A DNA stretch of 64,000 nt from DATEPR01 sp036491115 (GCA_036491115.1 DASXCQ010000097.1:145971-209970), one strand, 5' to 3'. Numbered from the stretch's first letter, positions 1 through 9,051 are shown. A program made the numbers and translations. The notes: generated by a model not told the origin, from the sequence alone.

Positions 1-834
1 CGGCAGCGATGCCAGCAGTGCCAGCGCCCCGAGCCGGTCACCGCGCACCACCGGCCCGCCGGATCCGGTCTCGGCGAACCGCAACGCCTGACCGGCCCGC
101 CGCCAGGACAGGTGGGCCAGCGTCACCGGCCGCACCTCGCCGATGCCGAACCGGTCTCCATCGTCCATCCGCCCGGCCACCGCCCGTTCCAGCACGTCGA
201 TATCGACGCCGTCGACCACCAGGGCGGCGGTCGGCTCGTCCATCGTCGCCGCCCGCACCGGCCGGGCCAGGTCGCGCTCCACCACGGTGGCCAGCCGGGT
301 CAACCGTTCCGGTTGGCGGGCCGCCAGGTGCGCGGCCAGCACCACCACCTGGCCCGCCAGGCCCAGCGCGTGCGCGGCCACACGCTTGTGGGCCTCGCCG
401 ACCCGGGCGTTGAGCAGCGTTCTGACCAGCGTCGGGTCATCGCGCTGGCCGGCGTCGACCCCTCGGTGCCGGTCCAGGATGATCGCGGCCGACACCGCCA
501 GCCGTTCGACGATCATCTCGTCCAGCGGGTGCGCACCGCCTCGGCGGTCCAGCCACACGACGCCACCGGCCTGCGCACCGCCGTAGGTGCGGTCCAGCCG
601 GCCGTCGGCCGGCGGCTCGGCCGCCACCGGGTGGCCGTGCTGGTCGAAACAGGCCAGCACGGCACCCGTGTTGTCCCGGATGCCCGCCGGGCACTCGGCC
701 AGCCCCGCCGCCGCACGGGCCAGCGCCTCGAAACCGGCCCGGTTCCCGGTGAGCCCGTCGAAGAACTCGATGATCCGCACGGCGTCCGCCGAAGCCTTGT
801 CCAGATCGGCCAGCCGCTGACGCAATGCACGCAT
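1..834 (-). CDS. PucR/CdaR-type transcriptional regulator, partial at window edge
   Basis: The gene runs off the left edge, so 278 codons are visible and the C-terminus, where this family keeps its helix-turn-helix, is missing. The start is the ATG at 834; an in-frame stop lies seven codons upstream. The N-terminus is a short helix followed by a GAF-like sensor part containing GVVWLDRRGGAHPLDE. A typical PucR middle region follows, with DDPTLVRTLLNA and a GGDEF-like fold with ALVVDGVD. The family binds DNA and often controls nearby catabolic genes. The adjacent M20 peptidase is transcribed in the same direction but upstream. The family call is from pattern recognition; the ligand is unknown. 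Confidence 0.7.
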   Translation of the reverse strand, partial: MRALRQRLADLDKASADAVRIIEFFDGLTGNRAGFEALARAAAGLAECPAGIRDNTGAVLACFDQHGHPVAAEPPADGRLDRTYGGAQAGGVVWLDRRGGAHPLDEMIVERLAVSAAIILDRHRGVDAGQRDDPTLVRTLLNARVGEAHKRVAAHALGLAGQVVVLAAHLAARQPERLTRLATVVERDLARPVRAATMDEPTAALVVDGVDIDVLERAVAGRMDDGDRFGIGEVRPVTLAHLSWRRAGQALRFAETGSGGPVVRGDRLGALALLASLP

Positions 835-872
835 TCGCGCAGGGTACTGCCGTCAGCCCGCCGTGGACTGTC

Positions 873-2249
873 TCATGTGGAGCGATTGCCGAGGTCCCAG
901 AAAAGCCCGGCCATGAGCTGGAGCGACTCCCTGGCCAGCGGGGCAAGCAGGTGCTCGTTGGGGGCGTGCTGGGCGCAGGCCGGGTACGAGTGCGGGATCC
1001 ACACCGTGCACATGTCCAGTTCCTCGGCGAACGCGTCATTGGGCAGGCTGCCGCCGAGATTGGGCAGCAGGGTGGCCGGGCTGCCCGACGTGCGTTCCAG
1101 CGACTCCAGCGCGAACCGCACCCACGGGTCGCGCTGGTCCGTCCGCGTCGCCCGCATGACGAGTCCCTGCTCGACCTCGACCATGCCGAAGCCGTGCCGG
1201 TCGAGGTGATCACGCAGGATGCCGGCCAGGTTGTCGACGTCGGTGCCCACGACGAACCGCAACTGGCAGTACGCGTGCGCCGATCCGGGAATCGCGCCGA
1301 TCGGGGTCGTCGGGTTGCCGGCCGCCAACGACAGCACCTCGAGGGTGTTCCAGCCGATGACCCGCTCGGCCGGGGTGAGTCCCGGTTCGCCCCAGCCGTC
1401 GTCGATGTCCGGGTCGTCCGCGCCGCCACCGACGGGCACGGTGCGCAACGTTTCCCGCACGTCGTCCGGGATGGCCGGCGGCCGCAGGCCGGGCACCAGG
1501 ATCGTGCCGCGCCGGTCGACCATGCTCGCGATCGCGCCGGCCAGCACGGTGGCGGGGTTGCGCAGCAGGCCACCCCAGTTGCCGGAGTGGAACGACCGCT
1601 CCCGCAGCGACACCCGCAGGGTGAACCCGGCCGCGCCGCGCGAGCCGAGGAACACCGTCGGCCGCGTCGCCGCCACTCTCGGCCCGTCCGACGCGATCAG
1701 CACATCGGCCGCCAGCTCGTCCCGGTGCAGCGCGCAGAACTCGCGCAATCCGGGCGATCCGTCCTCCTCGCCGGTCTCGATCAGGATCGTCAGATTGAAG
1801 CCGAGCCGGCCGCGGGTCCGCAGCACTTGTTCGGCCGCGGCCAGGTTGATGGTGTGCTGGCCCTTGTTGTCCGCCGTTCCCCTGCCGTACCAGCGGTCCT
1901 GCTCGACGGTGACCTGCCACGGGTCGAGGCCGGTGCGCCACTTGTCCGGTTCGGCGAGTACGACGTCGGCGTGCCCGTAGGTGAGCACCGTCGGCAGGTC
2001 GTCGCCCTCGTGGCGGCGGGCGATCATGATCGGCCCGGTGCCGGCCACCGTGCTGTCCAACACCACCGCGTCGGCGCCGAGCCGGCCGGCCGCCGGCACC
2101 ATCTCCTGTACCAGGTAGGCGCGTAGCTCCGGCCGCTCGTCCGAGGTCTGGCTCTCGGTGCGGAACGCGACCCTGCGGCGGAGGTCCGCCAGGAACGCGC
2201 CGGAGTCGAAGTACGCTGCCGCGCCCGCGATCGCATCGGCTCGGGACAT
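873..2249 (-). CDS. M20 family zinc peptidase (dipeptidase-like)
   Basis: 458 residues, the usual length for cytoplasmic M20 dipeptidases. The metal site is recognisable: YGHADVV gives His93, GRGTADNKG gives the bridging Asp127, and ETGEEDGS gives the catalytic and metal Glu161/Glu162. A lid/dimerisation domain occupies roughly residues 215-330 and a final ligand His is expected in the C-terminal PHSYPACAQH segment. The enzyme should hydrolyse small peptides or N-acyl amino acids; the substrate cannot be read from sequence. The stop is 38 bp from the PucR-type gene downstream. The VOC gene lies 5 bp upstream in the same direction, so these are probably co-transcribed. Confidence 0.88.
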   Translation of the reverse strand: MSRADAIAGAAAYFDSGAFLADLRRRVAFRTESQTSDERPELRAYLVQEMVPAAGRLGADAVVLDSTVAGTGPIMIARRHEGDDLPTVLTYGHADVVLAEPDKWRTGLDPWQVTVEQDRWYGRGTADNKGQHTINLAAAEQVLRTRGRLGFNLTILIETGEEDGSPGLREFCALHRDELAADVLIASDGPRVAATRPTVFLGSRGAAGFTLRVSLRERSFHSGNWGGLLRNPATVLAGAIASMVDRRGTILVPGLRPPAIPDDVRETLRTVPVGGGADDPDIDDGWGEPGLTPAERVIGWNTLEVLSLAAGNPTTPIGAIPGSAHAYCQLRFVVGTDVDNLAGILRDHLDRHGFGMVEVEQGLVMRATRTDQRDPWVRFALESLERTSGSPATLLPNLGGSLPNDAFAEELDMCTVWIPHSYPACAQHAPNEHLLAPLARESLQLMAGLFWDLGNRST

Positions 2250-2254
2250 GCCGG

Positions 2255-2644
2255 TCAGTCTGCCTGGTAGTTGCTCAGTTCGATCAGATTGCCGTCCGGG
2301 TCCCGGACGTAGACGCTGTCCAGTTGGCCGGTCGCGCCGGTGCGCACGACCGGACCCAGTTCGACGGCGACGCCGTTGGCGGCCAGTTGGGCTCGCACGC
2401 CGTCCAGGTCGTCGTCGACGATGAAGCACAGGTCGGCGCTGCCCCGGGTGGCCACGGCGGCCCTGGGTTCGAACTCGTGGCCTGCCAGGTGCAGGTTGAT
2501 CTTCTGGTTGCCGAACCGCAGCGCGGTGCGGCCCTCGCCGAACGTCACCCGGGACATGCCCAGGACGTTCGAGTACCACTCGACGGTGGCGTCGATGTCC
2601 GCGACGGTCAGGACAAGGTGGTCGAGGCGGGAAACACGCAACAC
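2255..2644 (-). CDS. VOC (glyoxalase/dioxygenase-like) superfamily protein
   Basis: 129 residues forming one vicinal-oxygen-chelate fold. The beta-alpha-beta repeats begin with RLDHLVLTVADIDATVEWY, which supplies a His metal ligand. The C-terminal repeat ends with VYVRDPDGNLIELSNY, which supplies the Glu ligand. The family covers glyoxalase I, extradiol dioxygenases and antibiotic-binding proteins; the substrate is not assignable. It lies 5 bp upstream of the M20 peptidase gene and 13 bp downstream of a methyltransferase gene, all leftward, suggesting a short operon. Confidence 0.85.
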   Translation of the reverse strand: MLRVSRLDHLVLTVADIDATVEWYSNVLGMSRVTFGEGRTALRFGNQKINLHLAGHEFEPRAAVATRGSADLCFIVDDDLDGVRAQLAANGVAVELGPVVRTGATGQLDSVYVRDPDGNLIELSNYQAD

Positions 2645-2657
2645 TGTCTCCTCGTGG

Positions 2658-3290
2658 TCAGCGGTCGGGCCTGGTGGCGATCACCCACTGGAAGGTCGCC
2701 GGCCCTTCCGGTTCCTCCATCGTGACAGTCTCGTCGACCAGGACGTCGAGCCCGGCGGCCGACAGCAGCCGCCGGTTGGTGGGCGCGTCGTGGCTGCTGA
2801 AGAACATCGGTGCGCCCAACCAGTCGCCCACGGCACCGTCGCTGCCGCCACAGCCCAGGGACGCCAGGAAGTGACCACCGGGCCGCAACCACGACGCGAT
2901 GCGCCCGAACAGTGCGCCGTGCCCGTCGCGGGGCGTGTGGGCGACCGAGTAGAACGCCGTCACCGCATCGAACGATAGTGCTGGGAAGTCGACCGTACCC
3001 ATGTCCGCCTTGACGAACCGAGCGCCCGGGACGTGGTGGCGCGCCAGTTCGAGTTGCCGTGCCGAGACGTCGACGCCCACCACGTCGGCGTGCTCGGCGA
3101 GCAGGGCCGTACACGGCACGCCTGCGCCGCAGCCGAGATCGAGGATCGTCGGGTGCTCGGGCAACCGGGCCCGCAGTTCGCGCACGAACCGCAGCCGCGG
3201 GTCACCGCGAATCTCATTGATCCACGCCAGGTGCCGGTCCGCGACCAGGTCATAGCCCGCCTCGACAATATCGCTCGGCTCACCATCCAT
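2658..3290 (-). CDS. SAM-dependent methyltransferase, class I
   Basis: About 210 residues. SAM motif I is ILDLGCGAGVPC, and the acidic strand-2 end is VVGVDVSARQLE. The PALSFDAVTAFYSVAH segment matches post-I/II motifs, and LRPGGHFLASLG the typical strand 5. Substrate unknown. I place the start at ATG 3290. An upstream in-frame ATG at 3311 would overlap the ATG of the divergent hydrolase (3310) and lacks a ribosome site. The gene heads a probable leftward operon with the VOC protein and M20 peptidase. Confidence 0.82.
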   Translation of the reverse strand: MDGEPSDIVEAGYDLVADRHLAWINEIRGDPRLRFVRELRARLPEHPTILDLGCGAGVPCTALLAEHADVVGVDVSARQLELARHHVPGARFVKADMGTVDFPALSFDAVTAFYSVAHTPRDGHGALFGRIASWLRPGGHFLASLGCGGSDGAVGDWLGAPMFFSSHDAPTNRRLLSAAGLDVLVDETVTMEEPEGPATFQWVIATRPDR

Positions 3291-3309
3291 CGTCTCGTAG
3301 CTTACGGAC

Positions 3310-4191
3310 ATGCGGACGATCACGCGCCCGGTTCGGGGTGCGGCCGGTGACACGATCCATGTGGACGAGTTCGGGCCGCCGGACGGGAGACCCGTCCTGG
3401 TCCACGCCGGCAGTCCGGGGTCCCGCCGGATCTACCGGCCCGATGCGGAACTGGCGAGCGAGTGCGGCCTGCGGCTGGTCAGCTACGACCGACCGGGCTA
3501 CCACGGCCGGCCGCGTCAGGAGGGACGGCGGATCGGCGACGCGGCGACCGACGTGCGCCGGATCGCGGACGCGCTGGGCATCGACCGGCTCGGCGTCTGG
3601 GGCCTGTCCGGCGGTGGCAGTCACGCCCTGGCCTGCGCGGCACTGCTGCCCGACCTGGTCACCGGCGCCGCCGTGTTCGCCTCGTTCGCTCCCTACGGAT
3701 CGCCCGGCCTGGACTTCTGCGGCGACTGGCCCCCGGAGTACCGGCACGAGGTGGACCAGTTCTTCACCGATCGCGCTGCCGCACGCGCCAACTGGCGGCA
3801 CGACGCGGAACGGCTGTACGCCAACACGTCGGAGCCGGAGGGCTGGCTGGCTCGCTGGGGCGACGCGGCCGGCACCGACGAGGCGCACAGTCATGCCCAG
3901 GCCGCGCATCTCGCCGCCGAAGTGCGGGACACCCTGACCGACGGCGACGACGGCTGGTGGGACGACTGGACGGCGGCCCTCACCCCGTGGGGCTGCGACC
4001 TGACCATGACGACGGTGCCGGTCCAGCTCTGGCACGGCGGCCGCGACCGGGCGGTGCCGGTCAGCAACGCCCGCTGGCTGGCCGAGAACGTCCCCGGCAT
4101 CGTCGCCCACATCTCGGCCGACGAGGACCACACCGACGTCGAACACAACAACCGCACGGCGGCCTACACCTGGCTGGCCGGCCTGGACTAG
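3310..4191 (+). CDS. Alpha/beta hydrolase
   Basis: 293 residues, single hydrolase domain. The nucleophile elbow is GLSGGGS with Ser100. The oxyanion region HAGSPGSRR replaces the common HG dipeptide. The acid is probably the Asp in HGGRDRAVP and the His lies in DEDHTDVEH near the C-terminus. A cap domain falls around residues 130-210. It could be an esterase, lactonase or epoxide-type enzyme; the substrate cannot be predicted. The gene is divergent from the methyltransferase and ends on a CTAG whose TAG serves both this gene and the convergent CHAD gene. Confidence 0.85.
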   Translation: MRTITRPVRGAAGDTIHVDEFGPPDGRPVLVHAGSPGSRRIYRPDAELASECGLRLVSYDRPGYHGRPRQEGRRIGDAATDVRRIADALGIDRLGVWGLSGGGSHALACAALLPDLVTGAAVFASFAPYGSPGLDFCGDWPPEYRHEVDQFFTDRAAARANWRHDAERLYANTSEPEGWLARWGDAAGTDEAHSHAQAAHLAAEVRDTLTDGDDGWWDDWTAALTPWGCDLTMTTVPVQLWHGGRDRAVPVSNARWLAENVPGIVAHISADEDHTDVEHNNRTAAYTWLAGLD

Positions 4192-5321
4192 GTCAACCGG
4201 TGGTGCGCCTCCAAGCGCCGCCACCGCCGCGCGAAGGCGGACTCCAGCCGGGCGGCCCGCTCGTCCAGCAGACCGTGCACCACGCCGAAGGTGAAGCCGT
4301 TGCCACCGTCCAGGTGCGCCGCCGCACCGAGTCGACGCAGGACCGGCCGTGCGACGACGGCGTCGTGGTGGTCGCCGAGGACGCTCTGGATCTTCTTGCT
4401 CCGGCGCGCCAGTTTCGCGGCCCGCTTGCCGACGGCGGGCTCGGCGACCTCGCACGCGTAGCGCAGCCGCCGCACCTTCTTGCGCACCCCGTGCAGCGCG
4501 GCATCGCGCCCGGGCCCGTCCGCGACACGTTCGACCGCCGCACGCGCCTTCCGATGGGCCTTGGCGATCTGGTGCGGCAGAGCCTTGTCCGCCCGCTGCC
4601 GGGCCCGCGCGCGACAGGGCGGATCCGAACGCAACTGGTCGAGGGCGTCGTGCAGGGCCAGGTACCGCCGGCCGTTCAGCTCCCTGCGCAACGACTCCAT
4701 GGCCTCGGCCTCGGGGCGGGCGAGCAGCCGGTCCATTTCGGCCCGGACCGGTCCCAGGACGAGGTCGGCGGGCAGTGCCTGGATCGGCCCGGCGATCTGC
4801 TGGCGCAGCACTTCCGCGTCGCGCGCGACACCGAGCCGCTTCGACAGCCAGGCCAACTCGGTCACGACCGGCTTGACTCGTTTCGCCACGAAGTAGCGGC
4901 CGTACACCCGCAGGCAACCGCGCAACCGGCGCACCGCGACCCGAAGGTCGTGCACCGCTTCCGGCTCGGCCAACCGCAGGGCGACGTCAGCCGCGCGCAT
5001 CGCGTCGATCTGCTCGCGGAGGTAACCGGACAGGACGTCCGCGACCGACGATGCGCCGTCCGTAGCTCCGTCGTTGTCGCGCTCCGTCGTGACAGGCGCA
5101 CACGGAGCCAACTTTCGCTCCGCGACGTACGTCACCAGCAGAGCGCCCAGCTTCGCCGGCACCGCGTCGGAGTCTGCCGCCGCGTCGACCTCGCGACCCG
5201 TGGGGAACACCGCACGCCACCGCACCGAGTCGCGCCACAACTCCACGCCCGACGTGGTCAGACGCAGGTCCGACGTGTCGTAGTAGGTCCGGTCCGGCGT
5301 CGTCCGCGTTGCACCAGCCAT
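4188..5321 (-). CDS. CHAD-domain protein with degenerate N-terminal CYTH remnant
   Basis: 377 residues. The C-terminal two thirds is a CHAD domain: helical, rich in His, Arg and Lys, with VHDLRVAVRRLRGCLRVY and HGVRKKVRRLRYACE. CHAD domains bind polyphosphate. The N-terminal part starts with TYYDTSDLRL, a signature of the CYTH triphosphate-tunnel fold, but the first strands of CYTH (normally carrying the EIERKF motif) are absent and the tunnel is much shortened. I infer a polyphosphate-binding protein with a lost catalytic domain. It shares its stop-codon CTAG with the convergent hydrolase gene. Confidence 0.82.
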   Translation of the reverse strand: MAGATRTTPDRTYYDTSDLRLTTSGVELWRDSVRWRAVFPTGREVDAAADSDAVPAKLGALLVTYVAERKLAPCAPVTTERDNDGATDGASSVADVLSGYLREQIDAMRAADVALRLAEPEAVHDLRVAVRRLRGCLRVYGRYFVAKRVKPVVTELAWLSKRLGVARDAEVLRQQIAGPIQALPADLVLGPVRAEMDRLLARPEAEAMESLRRELNGRRYLALHDALDQLRSDPPCRARARQRADKALPHQIAKAHRKARAAVERVADGPGRDAALHGVRKKVRRLRYACEVAEPAVGKRAAKLARRSKKIQSVLGDHHDAVVARPVLRRLGAAAHLDGGNGFTFGVVHGLLDERAARLESAFARRWRRLEAHHRLT

Positions 5322-5371
5322 ACCCGTCGAGTACCCAGATGCCAGCGGCTACACATCGATAGGGTCGCGGC

Positions 5372-5884
5372 ATGGCCGAACTGATCGCGCCCACCACAGG
5401 GCTGCACAGTGCCTGGCTGGAGGCGCACGCCGAGTGGGGTCCCGGCAGCCACGAGGACGGTTTCGGGTTGTCGCCCGGCGACGACGTCGACTCGGCTGCG
5501 GGATTCGCGGCCTGGGTGGCGCGCCTGACCGAGCAGTCGGCATGCGTGTACCGGTGGATCGTCGAGGACGGACGGGTGCTCGGCGGGATCGCGCTGCGCC
5601 AGGGATTCGGCGACTACGAGCGATGGGCGGGCCACATCGGCTACGGCATCCGGCCGACCGCACGGCGCCGGGGGCTGGCCACCTGGGCACTGGGCAGCAT
5701 GCTCGAGCAGGCTCGGACGCTCGGCATGGGCCGGGTACTGGCCGTCTGTGCGGCGGACAACGTCCCGTCGGCGAAGACGATCGAGCACCACGGTGGCGTC
5801 CTTGACGGGATCCGCGACACCGAACACGGACCGGCGCGGTACTACTGGATCACGCCGGGTCCGACGCTCAACACGCTCAGGTAG
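5372..5884 (+). CDS. GNAT family N-acetyltransferase
   Basis: 170 residues. Acetyl-CoA-binding motif A is IGYGIRPTARRRGLATWAL (Q/RxxGxG/A type). Motif B is near VLAVCAADNVPSAKTIEHHGG. This resembles the RimJ/YkkB-like group that acetylates small amines or protein N-termini, but the substrate is unknown. The ATG at 5372 is 50 bp from the divergent CHAD gene. The 3' end overlaps the convergent methyltransferase gene by 43 bp. Confidence 0.85.
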   Translation: MAELIAPTTGLHSAWLEAHAEWGPGSHEDGFGLSPGDDVDSAAGFAAWVARLTEQSACVYRWIVEDGRVLGGIALRQGFGDYERWAGHIGYGIRPTARRRGLATWALGSMLEQARTLGMGRVLAVCAADNVPSAKTIEHHGGVLDGIRDTEHGPARYYWITPGPTLNTLR

Positions 5885-6636
5885 CGACGGGCCGCCCGGT
5901 CGCCCATGTGCGTGCGGATGCGCTCGGCGACCGCGTCCAGCAACGGCTCACGGACGTCGCGGTCGAGCGTGCGGTACAGCGACGTCGAGCGGAGCAGATC
6001 GGCGAAACCCTCCCCGGTGAACCATTGCACGGTCGGGTACGAGCGCACGATCGCCGGGCCGAACAGGCCGGGTCCCCACCCAGCATCGGTGGCACGTACG
6101 TCGTCCTCCAGCGGTGGATCACCCCAGCCGGGATTGCCCGGGGCGAACCGCTCGTGCAGGTCGGCGGTCTCGGCGTACACCTCCGGCTCACCGGGCGCGC
6201 GGACCACGACGTTGCTCAGCAGCGCCAGCCAGCCGCCGGGGCGGAGCACGTCGTGGGCTCGCCACCAGCCGATCGACGGGTCCACCCAGTGCCACGAGGA
6301 CGCGGCCACGAGCACGTCGAAACGGCGACCGCGATCGTCCCAGTCCTCGAACGTCGATGTCTCGATGGCCACGTTGCCGGCGAAACGTCGCCGGGCGAGT
6401 GCGGCCATGTCCGCGCCCGGCTCGACGGCCGTCACCGAACAGCCGAGCGCCGCCAACGACCGCGTCGCCTGACCGGTCCCGCAGCCCACCTCCAGCACCG
6501 ACGAGCTCTCGTCCATGCCGGTGATGCCGACGAGATCCGCGAACAGCTGGTCCGGATACCCCGGCCGAACCCGGTCGTAGAGCTCAGGAACGTCGTTGAA
6601 CACCCGACCGAGGTCACGTCCGTCCGAGCCGGCCAT
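5842..6636 (-). CDS. SAM-dependent methyltransferase
   Basis: 264 residues. Motif I is VLEVGCGTGQATRSLAALG, with the acidic residue in VTAVEPGADM. SSWHWVDPSIGWWRAHDVLRPGG carries the aromatic 'WHW' typical of trans-aconitate/phytyl-quinol-type class I enzymes. Start at ATG 6636; a GTG directly before it is an alternative. The C-terminal 14 codons overlap the convergent acetyltransferase. Substrate not assignable. Confidence 0.85.
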   Translation of the reverse strand: MAGSDGRDLGRVFNDVPELYDRVRPGYPDQLFADLVGITGMDESSSVLEVGCGTGQATRSLAALGCSVTAVEPGADMAALARRRFAGNVAIETSTFEDWDDRGRRFDVLVAASSWHWVDPSIGWWRAHDVLRPGGWLALLSNVVVRAPGEPEVYAETADLHERFAPGNPGWGDPPLEDDVRATDAGWGPGLFGPAIVRSYPTVQWFTGEGFADLLRSTSLYRTLDRDVREPLLDAVAERIRTHMGDRAARRYLSVLSVGPGVIQ

Positions 6637-6703
6637 CACACCATCATGCCGAACGCCCGAATGCGGGATACTGGCGGCCGACGAGGGGCGGGTGCGCGCA
6701 GGG

Positions 6704-7447
6704 ATGTTGGCCGGGAAGGTCTGTGTGGTGAACGGTGCCGCCAGCACGATCGGCCAGGCGGTGGCCGGGCGGTTCCAGCGCGATGGCGGCGTGGTCGTCG
6801 GCGTCGACCAGGTCGACCACGTCGTCGGCGACCAGGTGATCCAGGCCGACCTCACCGACGAGGACCAGGTCCGGGCGATGTACGACCAGGTCGTGCGCGA
6901 GCACGGCCGCCTCGACGTCATCCACAACAACACCGGCCTGATGGGCGCGGGCGACGGTTCCGCGCTGGACATCGACCTGGAGACCTGGCGCCGGATCCAG
7001 GACGCGAACCTGACCAGCATCTTCCTGTGCTGCAAGCACGGCATTCCGCACCTGCGCAACACCGAGCCGGCCGGCGGGTCGGTCATCAACTCTGCGTCGT
7101 TCCTGGCCGCCGTCGGCTCCGCGACGGCACCGATGGCCTACGCCGCGGCCAAGGCGGGCGTGGTGCAGTTGACCAGGGATCTCGGCGTCCACCTCGCGCG
7201 CAGCGGGGTCCGGGTCAACGCGGTGTTGTTCGGGCCGATCGAGACACCGGCGCAGCGGGCGGTGTTCGACCGCAGTCCCGGTGCGCTGGACGCCCGACTG
7301 GTGCACTGGCCGATGGGCCGGTTCGGCACGCTGGACGAGGCGGCCGGGGCGATCGCCTTCCTGGCGGGCGACGACTCCGGCTTCATCACCGGCGCCGCGT
7401 TGCCGCTGGACGGCGGCATCACCGAGGCGTTCACCGTCCCCGGGTGA
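6704..7447 (+). CDS. Short-chain dehydrogenase/reductase (SDR)
   Basis: 247 residues, classical SDR length. The cofactor loop is VNGAASTIGQAV instead of the usual TGxxxGIG; the structural NNAG is NNTG (residues 75-78). The active site is Tyr146-x3-Lys150 in YAAAK, with a Ser in INSASF upstream. The C-terminus, ITGAALPLDGGI, is the standard SDR ending. It should be an NAD(P)-dependent oxidoreductase. ATG 6704 gives a canonical N-terminus; a GTG at 6692 with a close AGGGG is an alternative. A 76-residue protein gene follows 10 bp downstream and is probably co-transcribed. Confidence 0.88.
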   Translation: MLAGKVCVVNGAASTIGQAVAGRFQRDGGVVVGVDQVDHVVGDQVIQADLTDEDQVRAMYDQVVREHGRLDVIHNNTGLMGAGDGSALDIDLETWRRIQDANLTSIFLCCKHGIPHLRNTEPAGGSVINSASFLAAVGSATAPMAYAAAKAGVVQLTRDLGVHLARSGVRVNAVLFGPIETPAQRAVFDRSPGALDARLVHWPMGRFGTLDEAAGAIAFLAGDDSGFITGAALPLDGGITEAFTVPG

Positions 7448-7457
7448 TGGAGCGACC

Positions 7458-7688
7458 ATGACGGACGACGAGCTGATTCTCCAGTTCGCCCTGACCCGCC
7501 TGGACAATCCGGATCTCGACCTGGAGGAGGTCGCGACGCTCGTGGTCCGGCGGATGGGTCCGGACCGGATGCTGGAGTTCGCCTCCCGCAATCTCGCGAC
7601 CCGGGGCGAGTTGCGGGGTGCCGTGTTCCCGTCGGCCGTCGAGCACGTCCTGCGGGTGGTGCTGACCGCGCGCGGTCCCAGCGACTAG
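7458..7688 (+). CDS. Small acidic helical protein, unknown function
   Basis: 76 residues starting at ATG 7458, preceded by TGGAG at suitable spacing, only 10 bp after the SDR stop. The sequence is mostly helical and acidic at the N-terminus (MTDDELILQFALTRLDNPD), with no cysteine, membrane segment or known motif. The short gap to the SDR suggests co-transcription and possibly a partner role. I do not recognise a family. Confidence 0.6.
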   Translation: MTDDELILQFALTRLDNPDLDLEEVATLVVRRMGPDRMLEFASRNLATRGELRGAVFPSAVEHVLRVVLTARGPSD

Positions 7689-7697
7689 GGCTGCCCG

Positions 7698-8132
7698 TCA
7701 GTCGAGGCAGAACTCGTTGCCCTCGATGTCCTGCATCGCGATGCACGACTCGTCGAGGTCGTCGGCGGGCAGAAGTCGCACGCGTACCGCGCCGAGCGGG
7801 ACCAGTCGCGCGCACTCGGCCTCCAGTGCGGCCAGGCGCTGCGCACCCACGAGCCCGGTGCCCACCCGCACGTCGAGATGCACCCGGTTCTTGACGACCT
7901 TGCCTTCGGGCACGCGCTGGAAGAACAGCCGCGGGCCCACACCGGAGGGATCAACACAGACGAACGCCGAACCCTGGGACCCCGGCGGCAGCGAGCGAGC
8001 GAACTCGTCCCACGTGGCGAACCCCTTCGGCGCCGGCGGTACGACGTACCCCAACACGTCGCACCAGAAACGAGCGACGCGTTCAGGTTCCGCGCAGTCG
8101 AAGGTGACCTGGAACTGCTTGACCGACGCCAT
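7698..8132 (-). CDS. VOC superfamily protein (glyoxalase-like)
   Basis: 144 residues. The first module begins with KQFQVTFDCAEPERVARFW. The C-terminal module contains AMQDIEGNEFCLD, the common end of the actinobacterial glyoxalase-like group, with the Glu metal-ligand position. NRVHLDVRVG in the middle supplies the His. Many genomes carry tens of these; function not assignable. The gene is leftward, 9 bp downstream of the hydrolase gene, and may be the last gene of the 9579-7698 unit. Confidence 0.83.
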   Translation of the reverse strand: MASVKQFQVTFDCAEPERVARFWCDVLGYVVPPAPKGFATWDEFARSLPPGSQGSAFVCVDPSGVGPRLFFQRVPEGKVVKNRVHLDVRVGTGLVGAQRLAALEAECARLVPLGAVRVRLLPADDLDESCIAMQDIEGNEFCLD

Positions 8133-8141
8133 CGGCCCATT

Positions 8142-9038
8142 CTAGGGCCGGTGCCGGATCCAGTCGGTGATCAGCGTCAGCGCCTCGGGGCTGACCGGTT
8201 GGCGGACCGCCTTGCGGTAGCCGCGCGGTCCGACACCGTCGGGATCGGACCGGAGCAGGTGGCTGAGGCCCGCGACCACGTGGCCGTCGAACGGTCCGGC
8301 GACCAGTTCACCCATGGTCGCGACGTCCCCGGCGGGCACCTGCATGTCCTGGGCGCCGGTGATCGCCAGCACCGGCACGGTGATCTTGGCCAGGGCCCCG
8401 CGCGGGTCGTAGGCCATGAACTCACGCAGCCAGCGCGCGTTGACCTTGGTCCCCTGAAGCCGCAGGACGTCCTGATCGGAGGCGCGCACCCGCTCCATGT
8501 TCTTGCGCTGCAGACGGACGACATCGATGTGCAGGACGCGGGTGATCGCCCTGGCGGACGGCGGCAGCCGGTCGGCCAGCATCCTGGTCTGCCAGGCCAG
8601 CACGTCCTCGCCGGGCCTGGCCGGCATGGCCAGCAGCACCACGCCGGCCACACCGTCCTCGGTGGCCAGTTCGGTGGCGTGCAGGGCGCCCTCGCTGTGG
8701 CCGACCACCAGCAGCGGCACGCCAGGGTTGCGGGCCGCCCACCAGCGCAGCGCCGCGCGGGCGTCCTCGCGCCGCTGGGTCATGCCGGTGGTCAGGTAGT
8801 CACCCTCGCTGGCGCCAACGCCGCGCTTGTCGTAGCGCAGGCTCGACACCCCGACCTGGGCGAGCGCGTCGGCGACCACCCTGGTCACGCCCAGCGGGAG
8901 CTTCGGCATGTCCGAGTCCCGGTTGATCCGTCCCGATCCGGGGAGCACCAGTGCGGCGGCCACCGGCTCGGTCACCTCGACGAGGGTGCCGGCCAACGAA
9001 CAGCCGTCGCTGTCGAACCGGATGTCCTCGATCGGCAT
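8142..9038 (-). CDS. Alpha/beta hydrolase (dienelactone hydrolase/YfhR-like)
   Basis: 298 residues. GHSEG gives nucleophile Ser115. The acid is likely the Asp of ITGAQDMQVP and the base the His of VAGLSHLL. LVLPGSGRINRDSD forms the oxyanion part. The arrangement resembles acyl-peptide or YfhR-type serine hydrolases. No signal peptide. The gene starts 13 bp downstream of a winged-helix regulator gene transcribed the same way, so the regulator probably controls it. Confidence 0.85.
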   Translation of the reverse strand: MPIEDIRFDSDGCSLAGTLVEVTEPVAAALVLPGSGRINRDSDMPKLPLGVTRVVADALAQVGVSSLRYDKRGVGASEGDYLTTGMTQRREDARAALRWWAARNPGVPLLVVGHSEGALHATELATEDGVAGVVLLAMPARPGEDVLAWQTRMLADRLPPSARAITRVLHIDVVRLQRKNMERVRASDQDVLRLQGTKVNARWLREFMAYDPRGALAKITVPVLAITGAQDMQVPAGDVATMGELVAGPFDGHVVAGLSHLLRSDPDGVGPRGYRKAVRQPVSPEALTLITDWIRHRP

Positions 9039-9051
9039 GGCGGTGCCCTCC

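Noticed and set aside
112..2126. Long open frames on the plus strand opposite the PucR and M20 genes
   Set aside because: They are antisense frames kept open by GC-rich codon use; their products are Arg/Pro/His-rich with no motif, while the minus-strand frames show clear domains.
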